A stretch of DNA of 64,000 nt from Malachius bipustulatus (Eukaryota > Arthropoda > Insecta > Coleoptera > Melyridae). The DNA is taken from assembly GCA_910589415.1 (NCBI GenBank), contig OU342632.1, positions 36,407,637 to 36,471,636 on the forward strand, read 5' to 3'. The translations under genes and the position numbers were made by a program. The notes under the pieces were generated by a model. It made no database searches, was not told the origin of the DNA, and saw only the letters and a program-made list of their open reading frames with translations. Shown piece by piece: positions 43,486-55,651 of the stretch. Within the stretch, counting starts at the first letter, position 1, and every line of letters starts with the position of its first letter.

Positions 43486-43722
43486 ATGTAGAAAAAGAGC
43501 GACTGATATCCGCCACGGCCGTGGTTCCCGGTGGTTACGGTGATTCCGGTGGTATGTGCGTGTCGGAATTCTACCCCATGGACTATAACCATCCGCAGCA
43601 ACCCGCCATGATTCCCGAGGACAGGAAACCGGTTCCCGTGGCTCCGGGAGTTCCCCCGACTTCGATCAGCGGGACCCCGACGCCGGGAACAACGGCGCAG
43701 GGAGCTTTCATCACCGCACAAG
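43486..43722 (+). CDS. pnt: pnt exon downstream of the PNT domain
   Basis: 237 bp from TTTTGCAG to donor CACAAG|GTGAGTTT, phase 1 at both ends. It starts DVEKERLISATAVVPGGYGD, the usual continuation after the PNT domain, then has a tyrosine segment (EFYPMDYNHPQQP) and a proline/threonine-rich stretch (PGVPPTSISGTPTPGTTAQG). This is a flexible linker between the PNT and ETS domains. TPTP and PGTP-type sites could serve proline-directed kinases; that is inference. Reading through the donor gives a stop at 43825, which would be an intron-retention product, not the gene end. Confidence 0.92.
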
Positions 43723-45640
43723 GTGAGTTTGTGTTTTCTTCTTCCGATACAAGTGAAAATTTCGACATCGAGATCTCTACGGCTGGACTGGATATAGAAG
43801 AGGCGTTGTCCGCGGTAATAATTTAGCTCGTCATGCGTTGTTTTTACATAACAGAGATGTCAGAACAATTATAACGATTGAGATGTGTTATATTGTCTCT
43901 AAAACAATAAGATGGTTATCTTCTTTTAGTAATAAACGCTTTGCGTAATTATAACAGTAGCAGAACAAGGGGCCTGTGCGTCACGCTCTTGTGTTCTGAA
44001 AGTCTCGGCGCTTTAGTTACCTAATCTGGGTTAATATGTTGTATATTTTGCCTAAACGGGCCGCAAATTCGACCAGATTGGTGTATACTAAGCGCGTCTA
44101 CACGAGGGGGATTTACAGAAAAATTTATTCATAGATTGGCCGCGAGTGTCCTATATTTCGTTTCATTGTATACTTTGTTACGCTTAAACTGTTCGTATAG
44201 TGTAAACACAGCTGAGATCAAGCGGCGCATCTCCGCTCTTTCGGCACTTCCGCATGTAGTTTAACCTTAAATGCTTTATAATGTGTTAATTATTAATTAC
44301 AAAACTACGATTATTAACTAGAAATCGCTATTCATAAAATATGAAATGATATTTTCACAGATACAGTTGTTGCTGGCGGGGAAGTTGAGAAATGTAGCGA
44401 GGTCATGTTAATAGGGTTGCCAACTTTGCAGATAAGAGGGGGTGGAATTTTTGACCAACATCGCGCTCCATGGCGCGTTTTTCTGTAACCCAGAGTTTAG
44501 GTTAATGCTCTTGGTCTTGTAAGTGCATTATTAATTGGAAGCGATACAAGGTGGGATTGATAGTGAAAGTGAGATAAGAAGGCCGAAGTTACACATCGTT
44601 CTGAAATGCTTCTGGACATGGTTGGATACTAACAATGCACTTTTAGAGCTCCTTCGTTTTCAGTTCTTCTTCTGGACGCGTGTGCTGAGGAGGTGGTCGT
44701 TGTGCACTTCTTCATTCAACTCGGTCGTGATCCTTACATCCAGCAAGAAGTTCAACTCCTTTATGTGGGTTGATTTTTGAATTTTATCGAATTTTCTTCG
44801 TGGTTCTGTTTAGAAAAGTGGCTTAATAAAAATGTGAACAGGACCTTGCTACTGCATGTCTCTTCTGAAAGAATATCCATGGCAGTTGTTTTTAGAGGTT
44901 TGTACTAAGTTTTTTTTTTCAAGTAACTGGATCTTGATTAACACATTGATTTATTTGAATTATTATACACGTACCTATGTGTTACGATGATTATTATTGA
45001 TCGATCTGACCTACAATATATCTATGATTTATGTTGGTAATTATTTTCCAAAATCGAAGTAAACTGAATTAATATCTTATTAAATGCGCTATAGATGAGT
45101 ACATGAATATTTATCATCAGGTAACATTCTTGCAGGTAACAAGAAAAGCCCAATAATAATAAATTATCTCTAATGGATAGGTAATTTATAAGGAGGAAAC
45201 ATGTAGTTTTCCGAGCGCTTTCACAGAACCAGGATGCGCCGTCATTCCTGATGATATCCACCAGATGTCACACCGCCCGTATTAGTTGTGATTGTGAATC
45301 GGACTGATCTTACGATCTCTACGAGAGGTCCCGTAAGCTTCCTGTTGTCTCAATGTAAAAACAAAAACCCATTTCATCTCGTAAGTCCGATTGAGGATGT
45401 CGGATTGTCGGACATCGGTAGGCGGAAAGAACGGGTCCATTTACGCGGTAATACTGGTTCTGATTTGCACCTTCCGTCGAGATTTCTGTTGAAAAAGCTT
45501 CGGTTGAGAATTAATTTAATCTTAATCTGCAATAACGGAAAAAAATCGAATTAAGCTGAAATTATGAGATATTCTCGCTCTTTATATTGCGACTATAAAG
45601 TAGTTTCAGATTTAGGTAATCGATTTGGAAATGGTTATTC
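43723..45640. other. Proximal part of the large intron, no gene seen
   Basis: 43840-44240 is single-copy with CG-containing patches. 44390-44800 contains an 81-codon frame without a domain. No repeats are clearly delimited. A poly(G) tract follows at 45692-45703. Confidence 0.3.
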
Positions 45641-47720
45641 GTTCTGTAGGTAACTGACGACCAGTTTAATCGCTTTTGCCCATTTTTTGGAGAGGGGGGG
45701 GGGGGTAGTTATCATGCCTCTTTTCAAACAATTATAAAACTCCTTTGAATTGTAGTTTGAAGGGTAGACACTACTGGGACGAGGAATTGATTTGCATGAA
45801 ACTAGCACCGATCTTAAAAAAATAAGGGTGCAGTTTTTATAAGGTGAAGGTGACATGCCACTTTTTCACGAAGTTGTTTTCGTAAAAACAGAAGTGCTCT
45901 CCTTGCCATGCTGCAAATCCTGTAGAGAAAAAAATGTGAATTTGCGATTTTAATGGACAAAATGAATTTTTTCTCTCTCTATAGGACATATGCATGACAG
46001 ATTGACGTCAGGAGCGCATTATGGGACATGTAACTTGCGTTTTTAAGAAAAAAGAAAAACTCGGTGCTTGCTTAGCGACTTCTAAAAAAAATCCATAAAA
46101 AGCCTAATTGTTTTTCTCTGTCATACATGATAATATAAAATGAGCACATTACGACACACACACCTTATGCGTTTTGAAGAAAAATAAAAATAAAAAGGCG
46201 GTGTTAACTTCTCTATAGCATATCCTTTTTTAATTGAAAAGCCAAAATGGTGGGTCTAACTTCATGCATGCACATCATGAGGAACTGGCTCAACCTTAAA
46301 AATTAGCCTAAAAAAGTCTTTTTCCTGCCTCTCCTTCAAAATTAATCAAGTTTATATGCAGATCGATTAAAAAAAAGCGTCCAACACCCAAAATTTGCCC
46401 GATAAATCCAAAAAACCAAGAGTCTACTATATTTGAGCTAAATTTAATGGCACTGACGACCACTTTATCGTTTTTGCTCAAATCCAACTTCTGCAGTGGT
46501 AAGTTTTGAAAGGGGTCACTAATGGGACCAGGAACTGATATTTCGGCCTTATAAATTAGCCTTAAAAGTATTTTTCTTGCCTCTCCCCCAAAATAACTCA
46601 AGTTTCTTCAGATTGGTTAAGAAAAAGCTGGTCTAACACTCAAAATTTGGCCTAGAATTCATTACGAAGAGCCTGCAGATCTGAGTTAAATTTAGTTACC
46701 ACTTTATCGTTTTCACCAAATTCTTGTTTGATGATAAGTGATCGCCTCTCTTTTCAAAACAATTCTAAAACTCCTTTGAATTGCAATGGTATACTTACAC
46801 TGGGAGGAGGAACTGAGAGTTCAGCTTTAAAAATTAGCGAAAATTCAAAAATTACCGACGAGCCTGCGAGATTTGAGTTAAATTTAATGACACTGACGAC
46901 CTGTCCATCGCTTTTGCTCAAATTTTTGTGATTAAACCTCTCTTTACCAAGCAATTCTAAAACTCCTTTGAATTGTAATGGTAAGTTTTGACAGACGTCA
47001 CTACTGGAACGAGGAACTGATAGTACAACCTTAAAAATTAGCCTAAAAAGTATTTGTCCTGCTTTTCCATAATAACTCGAGTTTCTTCAAACCGATTAAG
47101 AAAAAGCACGTCCACACTCTAAATTTGACAGAGAATTCAAAAGTGACCAAAGAGAAAGGCGTCTCTGGAACGAGGGACTTATAGTTCAGTCTTAAAAATT
47201 GGCCCTAAAAGCATTTTTCCGGCTTCTATTTCTGACGACCTGTTCATCGCTGTTGCTCAAGTTTATGTGATTAAGCCTCTCATTACCAAGCAATTCTAAA
47301 ACTCCTTTGAATTGCAATGGTAAGTTTAGACAGGCGTCACTACTGGAACGAGAAACTGATAGTGCAGCCTACAAAATATTTTTCCTGCTTCTTCTTCTTC
47401 AAAACAACTCACGTTTCTTCATTATCGATTTAGAAAAAGTACGTCTTAACACTCAAAACTTGTCCGAGATTCAAAAAAATTACAGAGTCTTCTACATTTG
47501 AGTTAAATTTGATGAAATTAACGGGTCACTTTATCGTTTTGACTAAATGATTTTGTGAGGGTAGGATCAAGCCTCCTTTTCCAAGCAATTCTAAAACTCG
47601 AAATTTTCAAGACGCCATGAAAATTAATCTAAAAACTAATAAAAAAGAGGTAAAAAATATTTTTTACCTCTTCTTCTCCTTCAAGATGTAACGTGAGTTT
47701 ACTCAGATTGATTAAAAAAA
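45640..47720. repeat. Degenerate tandem repeat block E, unit about 190-340 bp
   Basis: The anchor (T)CTAAAACTCCTTTGAATTG occurs at about 45734, 46763, 46954 and 47292, with a truncated one at 47586. Other recurring phrases are TTAAAAATTAGCCTAAAAA, TGACGACC..T.TATCGCTTTTGCTCAAAT, GTCACTACTGG(A/G)ACGAGGAACTGA and GATT(A/G)A(G)AAAAAGC.CGTC.A.A. Order is preserved from unit to unit, with many indels. Between 45870 and 46290 a different family (shared with 14940-15290) interrupts it. Confidence 0.75.
45870..46290. repeat. Dispersed repeat related to 14940-15290
   Basis: Shared phrases: AATTTGCGATTTT, CTTGCGTTTTTAAGAA, AGCACATTACG and CTAACTTCATGCAT. The same GTGCATGAAGTTAGCA phrase recurs in inverted orientation at about 51893-51910. 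Boundaries are approximate; class unknown. Confidence 0.45.
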
Positions 47721-50700
47721 GCGCGTCTAAGACTAGAAATTATAAACCTACTATTGGTAGACGATCCTTCAGAAACATCGATGTCTTAGGGGGTCTAGAT
47801 TTTGATCGTAAAGGTTGAAGAGGCACTGAATATTATACTCTGTACATCTTTTATTTTATGCCTCTAATCTGTCAACTTCCAAATGGCCCAGAAATAAAGA
47901 ATGATTCAGATTCTCCTATCTAGACCTTTCGAAAACAATAATTACTCGTGTATAGCTATTTCAAGAGCAACCCTTTCTTATTACACATTAAAATAGAACG
48001 GGTGAAGTGGCTCGAACAACCCTTTCATTCATCATTCATCAAAACTCACCCCTAAATCAGCCATCTTAATATTTATCTCTCAACCAAACCTTGATGTACA
48101 TATGACAAGGAGAAGGGGAACCTTAACCTGAGGCTACCCTAAATGATACGATCGCTTCTTATACACATATAGGTATATATATATACGAGAATAATCTATT
48201 ACCGAGCACCCTGTATTCTGTATGTGTCTGCGGTCTTCTAGCATAGCAGAAGCAGAAGGACCTCTCTGATGATTTGTTGAGTGGTGGTAGACAGTTGATT
48301 CCTTGTCTATAACCCTCCCGTGTATAATAATGGTAATGGTGTATGGCGCACGTGTTCAACGTGTATGCCACTTCCTCTAGATCTCGCTGGGCCGGTCTTA
48401 GGGCCGTTTTTGGAGTAGCGAAGGGACATGAAGGCGCGGCCCCGCGATCAGGTTACTTCTAACGTAGCACGTGAGCTCACAGGGACGCATTTTATAAATT
48501 TTTGTCCATGTTTTAGGTTTTATTCAATTTTAGATTGATATTTCTTTTTCTTTAGTGACTCGATGAGGAATAATGCTTTTTGGCATGTAATTTTTTCATG
48601 CACGCAAGACTTATTGGTAATGGGGGATTCCCATATTTCACAAGTAAAAGTAAAGAATGAAACATTTTCGGTACACGTTTTAATTTTTTTAGGATTCGTT
48701 AGAGAGGTTGTGAGGGTAATAAATAATAAAAGCTTATTTTCTAAAATCACGCGTTATACAAAAAATCTGACACGTACAAGAATGAATAGAATAAACCTAT
48801 TTATTTACTCGCTCGTTATAAATATTAATAAATTCCTGATACCTAATTGAAAATCAACAAAATGTGTTCAAGCTCAAGCAAACACCCCTACCTATATAGG
48901 TACCTACCAGATTAATTAAACCCCCCCGATGTCCTTTAGACCTTATTAAGACCATCAGCATTAGACTTGCGCCTCTAATTAATAATTCACCATTTTCTGT
49001 TGATCGAGAGCCGAACACACCAGAGTAAAGAGATTTTATCAAATGGTGGCATTTCCTGTTGGACAGGAAATCAAGTTCGCCATGGTCAGAGAGCTTATCG
49101 GCCTGTATTCGTCGTGTCTCTCTGTGTATTTGTGTGTCCATTATTATTGCCCTATTGTTCCCGGAGTTTTGAATAAAATATCACTCCGGTATACGACCGT
49201 GACAATTCACTCTCTGACACTGTTCAGATTTATTTATTATTACTTTATTACTTTCTCATTGTTATTGTTCGTGTCTACTGAATTTGAATGTAACATGGCT
49301 ACGGTTATTGTTATCGTTCGATCATCTTCGATGAACAGAAAACTGCCTGCTTACCTCGGTGTAGTGGATGGTTTTTTTTGACTCCTGATTAATTTCTGTT
49401 TTTTTTTTATGTCAGGGAAAATGTCAATACTTGCCGGTGGCAATTATTAATTAATCCAGAAGTATTTAATGAATCAGGTCAAATTCAAAAATTTTGATAA
49501 CTCATTATTTTCCCATACCAAAAAACAGCAAAATAGTTTTTTTTTAATTAACAGGTGAATTATTGAGGTTTAAAATTCTGAACTGTTAGGTACATTTATA
49601 ATTAATTTAGTTGCAAGATGACGAACTGACCGAAGGATATTTCCAGCAGGACAATCAACTGGACTATCATTAACATCTCTTTCATCAGAAAGAGTTCATC
49701 ACCGTATCGGAGCGAGAAACAAAATAGGGACCTCTTTTTTTCTAAAACGAATTTTTTTGGAGCACCCTTTATAAAAAATTGAATTAATTAAATACGTATG
49801 GCACAAAGGAAGTGGGTCAATAAGTGCCGTAGGTTTTTAGCAAAAAGTTGCATTTCCTGGATGCACTTACCGTGTATAGGTAACTTTTAACTTTCATGCT
49901 GACATCCTCTAAAAGTAAGGCTAATAGTAAAACAAAAGCGTCACGACTTGAACGTCATGCAGATAGGCCGATTTAGGTTGGATACCTATCTTCAGTATCA
50001 AAGTGGTTGTTTGAAATTAAATGAGGAAAAGTTTTTCGGGCTGAAGCTTTTAAAGGCAGGAAGGCTAAGTGAATGAAAATAAAATTACTCTCGGAATTTG
50101 TTTCGCAACGCAAGTCCCTTATAATGTAGCATCAAATTTAATCAACCTTTTTACTGTTTGAAGGCGACTTCTGCTGCCGCTATTTAAAACAGCAGGAGAT
50201 AGTTGTTGAGGTGCATTTCGTGGTAATTATGAATTTCTTGCTTCACTAATTGCATTTCTATCGATTATTTCCAATTACCGCCGCATGTACCGTATTTGGT
50301 TGATTTGATTTTATATCTCCGCTCCGAGGGTGATTTTTTTCTTTGTTAAACTCTCATTAGTGCATATTTTGTTTCACATATTATTCAGAATCGCTGGAAA
50401 TGATCATAAATATGTAGTTAATAGGCAAATAAATTAATTCCCCGCTCTTTAATGAATAATTAATAGAAACTCGCGATTCTTTTTTTTTTAAACAGTGAAC
50501 TCATGAAACTTGACAGTATTGGACATGGAAACAAAGGAAAAATTTTAAGGGATGATCATCTCGAATTACTAATATACCACTCGGACATACCCCAATATAT
50601 GCCAGGATTAAACAGGAGGTGTTTTAAGCTTTTAAGACCTGGCTATTATAGTGAATAATATTTTCTTAATAAAGGTGCAAAATATGCACCTAAAATACTT

Positions 50701-50756
50701 TTAGTACCATTTTTGTTTGCTAATAGGGTGCGAATAGGATATCGCAAATTTTAATA
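47721..50756. other. Intronic DNA, no gene seen
   Basis: 48360-48490 is a GC-richer piece (CTGGGCCGGTCTTAGGGCC, GGCGCGGCCCCGCG) that looks like a transposon tip without a visible partner. TACCTATATAGGTACCTACC lies at 48890-48908. Chance frames on both strands at 48520-48850 and 48854-49381 carry no domain. Confidence 0.35.
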
Positions 50757-51467
50757 ATAGTCCGGTCAAATTAGACCAAAAAATAAGAGTGAAGGTACAC
50801 AAATCACAAATTCCGAACAAGCTGAAAATGAGTAAAGTTGTTCAAAAAAATAATTAAAAATAAAAATTAAAAGTTCCCCATCGTTCCCGTATATGTGGAA
50901 AAAAAATACTAAAGGTCAAAGGTCAAAAAAATGAGTTTTTGGCAATTTTCGGCAAAACGGTAAGTTTTATCATAAAATTACTTCAGACAAAAATTGTAGA
51001 TCATAAAATTATCTATAATAATTGTATTCATTATTTTTTCCTTAGAGCCCCCGTTTTTGAGATATAGCTGGGAAAACCACGTTGAAAAAAACGCGCCAAG
51101 TACACTACCTCATACCTAGGTGGCGTGGAAACGTGTGCATATGATGACGATTCTTCTACAACTTTTTGAACCGCTACCTATATCTCAAAAACCGTGCTTC
51201 TTAGGAAAAAAACTGTTAATACAATTTTTATAGATCATTTTATGATCTACAATTTTATCTGAGATAATTTTATGATAAAACTTACCGTTTGCTGAAAATC
51301 GCAAAAAAAAACATTTTTTTGACCTTTGATCTTTAGTAATTTTTTCCACATACGGGAACGATGGGGAACTTTTAATTTTAATTTTCAATTATGTTTTGAA
51401 CAATTCCACCCATTTTCAGCTTGTTGGGAATTTATGTATCTTTGAATGTCTACATTGACCGAACTAT
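50757..51467. mobile_element. Foldback element, about 710 bp, arms about 300 bp
   Basis: The left arm starts ATAGTCCGGTCAAA (50757) and the right arm ends TTGACCGAACTAT (51467). Arms match as inverted repeats through CAAGCTGAAAATG, TTAAAAGTTCCCCATCGTTCC, GGTCAAAGGTCAAAAAAATG, CGGTAAGTTTTATCATAAAA, TGTAGATCATAAAAT and TTTTTGAGATATAG. The unpaired centre is about 51085-51170. Transcribed, it would give a long hairpin RNA. No open frame; flanking target duplication unclear (TA-rich). Confidence 0.85.
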
Positions 51468-54400
51468 AAGGTGCGTGCGTTGATCTAACCATTTTGAGGT
51501 AAGGAAAATTCGGGAGCTCAAGGGGAAAAAAATGCGTTGGTGTGCGCTAAATTAAATTAGGCCTGCGAGGAGTATGTAAAATTCCAACTTAATTTCCTTT
51601 GAAAATAGCTAATATGCCTTGTTATAGATACTATATCTATACTTTTTCTACGACTGTAGCCACCTTATGTCATGTGCAAGTTTTATTTTTATTTTTATTG
51701 AATATAAAATTAGAAAACATATTTCTTTTGACCGTTTAATCTACCTATGAAATGGTGAATATTAAAAGGCCCTAACATTTCAATTTTTACTTCACGGGCC
51801 CTTTTCAAGGCCCGATTCACAAGTCACAAAGTACAATTTTTTTATAACTTCAGTAAAAAAAGTGTTTTTCTTATAATGTAGCAAAAAATCATGTGCATGA
51901 AGTTAGCAGCGCCATTGTTAGACTCTTAGTTGAAGAAAGGATGGTGGACGAGTAAACAACAAGGTCATTCGCGACGTCCGTGCATTGAGGGGCAATTTGG
52001 GGCATTGTCAAAGGCAGACCACAACAACTTCCACCAGTTTAGCCAATTCGTTACCACTACCATTAAACAGTAGTAAATCCTTTCAGTAAATTTCTTTGAT
52101 GTTTTATGTTCTTATACTATCCTAAATGACTAACATTGGATCAGGGTAAGTACCCCTGAGACCTCAAGTAGTCGTTACGTAGGTATAAGTCAGCATAGTA
52201 CAGTACTTTAAGGTAACTGGAGACTTTGGCTATTAAGTACCTACACAAGAAAGTTTTAGTGATATAAGAAGTGAGAAAGAATACGAATTTCACCTGAAGA
52301 CAAAAATGTTGATCTGTATCCGTTATAGTTGATAAGTTTTGTGCTAAGTTAAGTAAAAACATATAAAAAAATATTATTCTCAATTCCAAACGTTTCTTTA
52401 ATATTTGTTGACGTTAATTATTTAAGACCAAACTTCTTCAAAATATTTTTGTTTACCACTGTCGTTTTTCTTCATAATGTAGATTCGTATGTATTTACGT
52501 ATGAACGTTTATTGTTATATCATTTCGAGTCGAGGTTTATCTGACACCAAATAAGAACGAAAACCACAATTAAATTGTTTGCGATAAAGCACAACAAATG
52601 ACGTCTTTAGTTCTTTTACCGCAAAACCATGCAATTATCAGCACCCGTCTTATCTGTCACATTTCCGTTACACGAGCTGGATTTTTTTTTATTACAAATT
52701 AAATTAAATTCACACTGCGTTTCGGCGTTTCATGAAACGTGACTTGGGAGAAGAAAGAGCGGAGACCTGCTTCTTGGAAGGGAGGACGGGCCGAATCGTT
52801 CGCGAACCGGAGCTTTTACAGTTCCTAAAAAATTAGCCCTTTGTTCTGATGGATGCCGAAATCTTCAACAGGTGAAATTTGAAGACATTTCGGATTACAG
52901 TATAGCAGTGCCAGCGCGAGGCATAGAAATGGCATATATATGGCGATAAAATCGTCTCATTCACATGATGTGTATGGGCTCTTCTCTGTCGGTGAAGTTA
53001 AAGGCTGTCGAATTATAAAAGCTCGTTTTGAGTGGCACTAGAATGAAGACTCGAAGTTCTCAGGCTCTGTATTACACTCTATCATGAGGGATAATAATGA
53101 AAAAAATCCGTCTAGACCAGTAGTTGAAGAAGACTAGCATCTAATAGCACAAAGGAAAGACCGATAAACTTTAGAAGAGCCCTGTATATTAAAATAACAT
53201 CAACCACCGAACTAATATGACAGCGTTGTCTGTTATACTTGTCGTAAAATCAAGATTAATATAATTTAGTAGTATGCAGTGGGAACAGTAATAATTTCAC
53301 TTGCTGAAGAAGCAATTTATATAGGCAACATTGCATGCTCACCAGTCAACTTTTTCTGTCTAGTCTCTAGTCTCTGTCGGTCTCCTAGATCACTGGTAAT
53401 TACATCGTCAGGGTACTAATTTTGACACTAATAAGCGACATTTGTTTCAATTACGTCTTATTAGATTTGTTAACCGAGAATTGTATTGGATTATTAGGCC
53501 TTTGTTTCACATTCATTATCAGCTAACTTAAACACAGCGGGCTTGTTTGTTTACCATGCAGGGTGTCAAAGCTTGCGATACACTATCGGTTTTTCCTTTT
53601 AGAGTTTACTCGAGAATTAAAACAACAAGCCCGAAGATAAGACTCTACATGTGTGTAAACATTATCTAACATTTGAAAAAATAAATGTTATTAAAAGCTG
53701 AATATAAGAAAGATCTCTCTAATCTCTCGTCATTAACGCGTAGGTATCTACGTTTAGAAAAAAAGTAACAAGTAGTGCGCATGAGCGCATGGTCTACAAC
53801 CTGAAATGAAATCATACATTTTGCAGTCTTAAGTATACGAGGTTTGTCAAAAAATAAAATTGATATTATAAAAATAAATGTATTTTAATATTTGGCAATA
53901 TTTTGCAATTTTTTTAAACACCTCGTACACAACTGCAAGATGTCATCAGATTCTCTCATTTTAAACCGTGTACAATTTTTGCCCATATAATAATTCCAAT
54001 AATGCATTAATAATATAATGGTCCTGGACCAATCCCGAGACCTTGTCGTCGACATTGCCCAATAAAGAATTCTTCCTTTCTTTTTATTCCGGTCTCAATC
54101 CCTCTTATGTCATTTTGAACTTATCGTCATCCTCATTTTTACCGCGTCTCTCTTTTTTTTAACTTCCAACATAATCGCTTTTTGTATGTGCGACGCACGT
54201 ATTTGTCTCGTGCTTATTGCACCGATCAACGGTCTGTGAATTTATATGCGATACTTTTAAGAAAAAGGTCGCTAGGAATTTTAGCTCGAGAAAACAATTT
54301 TTTTTAATTGATGTTGAGTAGGTAGGTATGCGTAAATAAACTTTAACGCTGTAAATACATAACAACAAGGCGTTCGATTTTGACTGTCCAGTTACCAAAC

Positions 54401-55200
54401 ACCCTGTATATCTTTGTAAGATTTACTAATTAAATCGTTTTTCAACGTTATAGAAGTGTCAAGTTTAAGGACAGGAAGATCAGTCATGGCCAGTTTAAAT
54501 TCTCATAAAATCACTTGAAATGATAACGTTAAATATTCGTAAGTACTTAAAAGTACTTACACTTCAAAATTTATCATAATTCGTATTAGTCGCTTATACT
54601 TTCATTCATGATTCCGGTACTTAATCGATCTTTTTATTATTTTGGGATTTTTAGAAAAAAATTAAGAAGAGGAATTTTCCACTCTTTTTGGGAGTCGACT
54701 TTGTGAAGGGGGATGGAAAGGGGAATCTTAATTTTTTGGCGTATCCTAGAAGAGTTATGAGTTGTATAAAAAAATTCCACTTCTTCAATAATTTATTTAA
54801 TTAAATTATTATTATTAATTCATTTGTCTTAATTATTATTAAATTCAGTTAAATCTTAAATGAAACTAATTTGAGTATTTTATTGCATTTTTCTCCTTAT
54901 TCTATACTCTATATTTATACTCTATATTTAGAGTCTTCTTCTCTCGCAAAGACTACTTTCGATGGTCACGAGACTGAATAACCTAAAAAAATCCTTTATC
55001 CGGTGTTGAAAAAATAAAATACATTCAAAAATACTTTTATAAGATTTATTTGAACTAAAGAATGTTTAAACTGCAAACTGCAGTAGACAATTTGGAAGCG
55101 TAGGTGAAGCATATGGGATATAAAACATATGAACTAAATGGTTTCGTCCTTTTTGGAACTCATCAGCCTGTCCTAAGTCTGCATGTGGTAAATTTTTCTT
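51468..55200. other. Intronic DNA, no gene seen
   Basis: Includes AT-rich stretches and some balanced single-copy patches (52730-53060, 53300-53660). GCAGGGTGTC (53564) and AACACCCTGTATA (54399) are isolated repeat-end motifs. No exon or complete element is recognised. Confidence 0.3.
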
Positions 55201-55241
55201 TAATTTTTTTTTCCTAAGAGCTGACAGAGCCGTTTGTTGTC

Positions 55242-55247
55242 TTTATT
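55242..55247 (-). terminator. Candidate polyadenylation signal (AATAAA, minus strand)
   Basis: TTTATT on the plus strand is AATAAA on the minus strand, about 100 bases downstream of the stop codon of the minus-strand frame at 55349-55570. Confidence 0.35.
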
Positions 55248-55345
55248 GGTAAATGTCGGTACAGTAAATTTCCTAAAAATATTGGAAGACGAATAATAGT
55301 TATAGATTTTGCAAAAAGGAATAGTGAATTTATGAATTTCTATGT

Positions 55346-55570
55346 CTACCTTACGAGTGTCCCGATTGTCTCAAAAACACTCTTAGAAGCAGATGATGGA
55401 CCCTCCAAGGTTACGTCAAACCCCAATGAGTCAGCATCTGACTCAGCAATCGATGACATCATCGGAGAGATCGGCCGTTGGTAGGATTGATATAGGTTGA
55501 TAGGGTATGACGTTGGAGGACCATCTGCGTAGAAATAGGAGAGTCTATCCAATATTTTGTTGACTAACTC
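55346..55570 (-). CDS. Protein-like terminal exon or transposon ORF fragment (unassigned)
   Basis: On the minus strand, an acceptor-like TTTAAATTGTAG is followed at 55570 by an open frame of 74 codons ending in TAG (55346-55348). It reads ELVNKILDRLSYFYADGPPT, SYPINLYQSYQRPISPMMSS, IAESDADSLGFDVTLEGPSS, ASKSVFETIGTLVR. Unlike other short frames here it has a normal protein composition (Ser, Pro, Asp, Glu, no long Lys/Phe/Ile runs). It has no ATG, so it would be a last exon, with AATAAA about 100 bp past the stop. I do not recognise the family. It could belong to a gene nested antisense in the pnt intron, or be a scrap of a mobile element; a dispersed repeat lies immediately upstream. Confidence 0.4.
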   Translation of the reverse strand, partial: ELVNKILDRLSYFYADGPPTSYPINLYQSYQRPISPMMSSIAESDADSLGFDVTLEGPSSASKSVFETIGTLVR

Positions 55571-55651
55571 CTACAATTTAAAGGAGAGATTTAAAAAAAA
55601 TAGAATGAAATAAATGATCTAAGTGAAGTAGATAAATGGGAAAAAATTTCC

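Larger units (their letters stand above)
34156..43722 (+). other. pnt: Pointed (ETS transcription factor), internal part of the P2-type gene
   Basis: This span joins three exons with introns of 8341 and 671 bp. Spliced, they give one uninterrupted frame of 185 residues: phospho-acceptor segment, PNT/SAM domain and proline/glycine-rich linker. Pointed is the insect orthologue of Ets-1/Ets-2 and a nuclear effector of receptor tyrosine kinase/Ras/MAPK signalling. The P2 isoform carries the PNT domain and is activated by MAP kinase phosphorylation at a PLTP threonine. Start, ETS domain and 3' end are outside or unrecognised, so the gene is partial here. All junctions are phase 1. Confidence 0.93.

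Noticed and set aside
43721..43826. Read-through of the third pnt exon to a stop at 43825
   Set aside because: A consensus donor GTGAGT follows the exon and the ETS domain is still missing; the extension is intronic.
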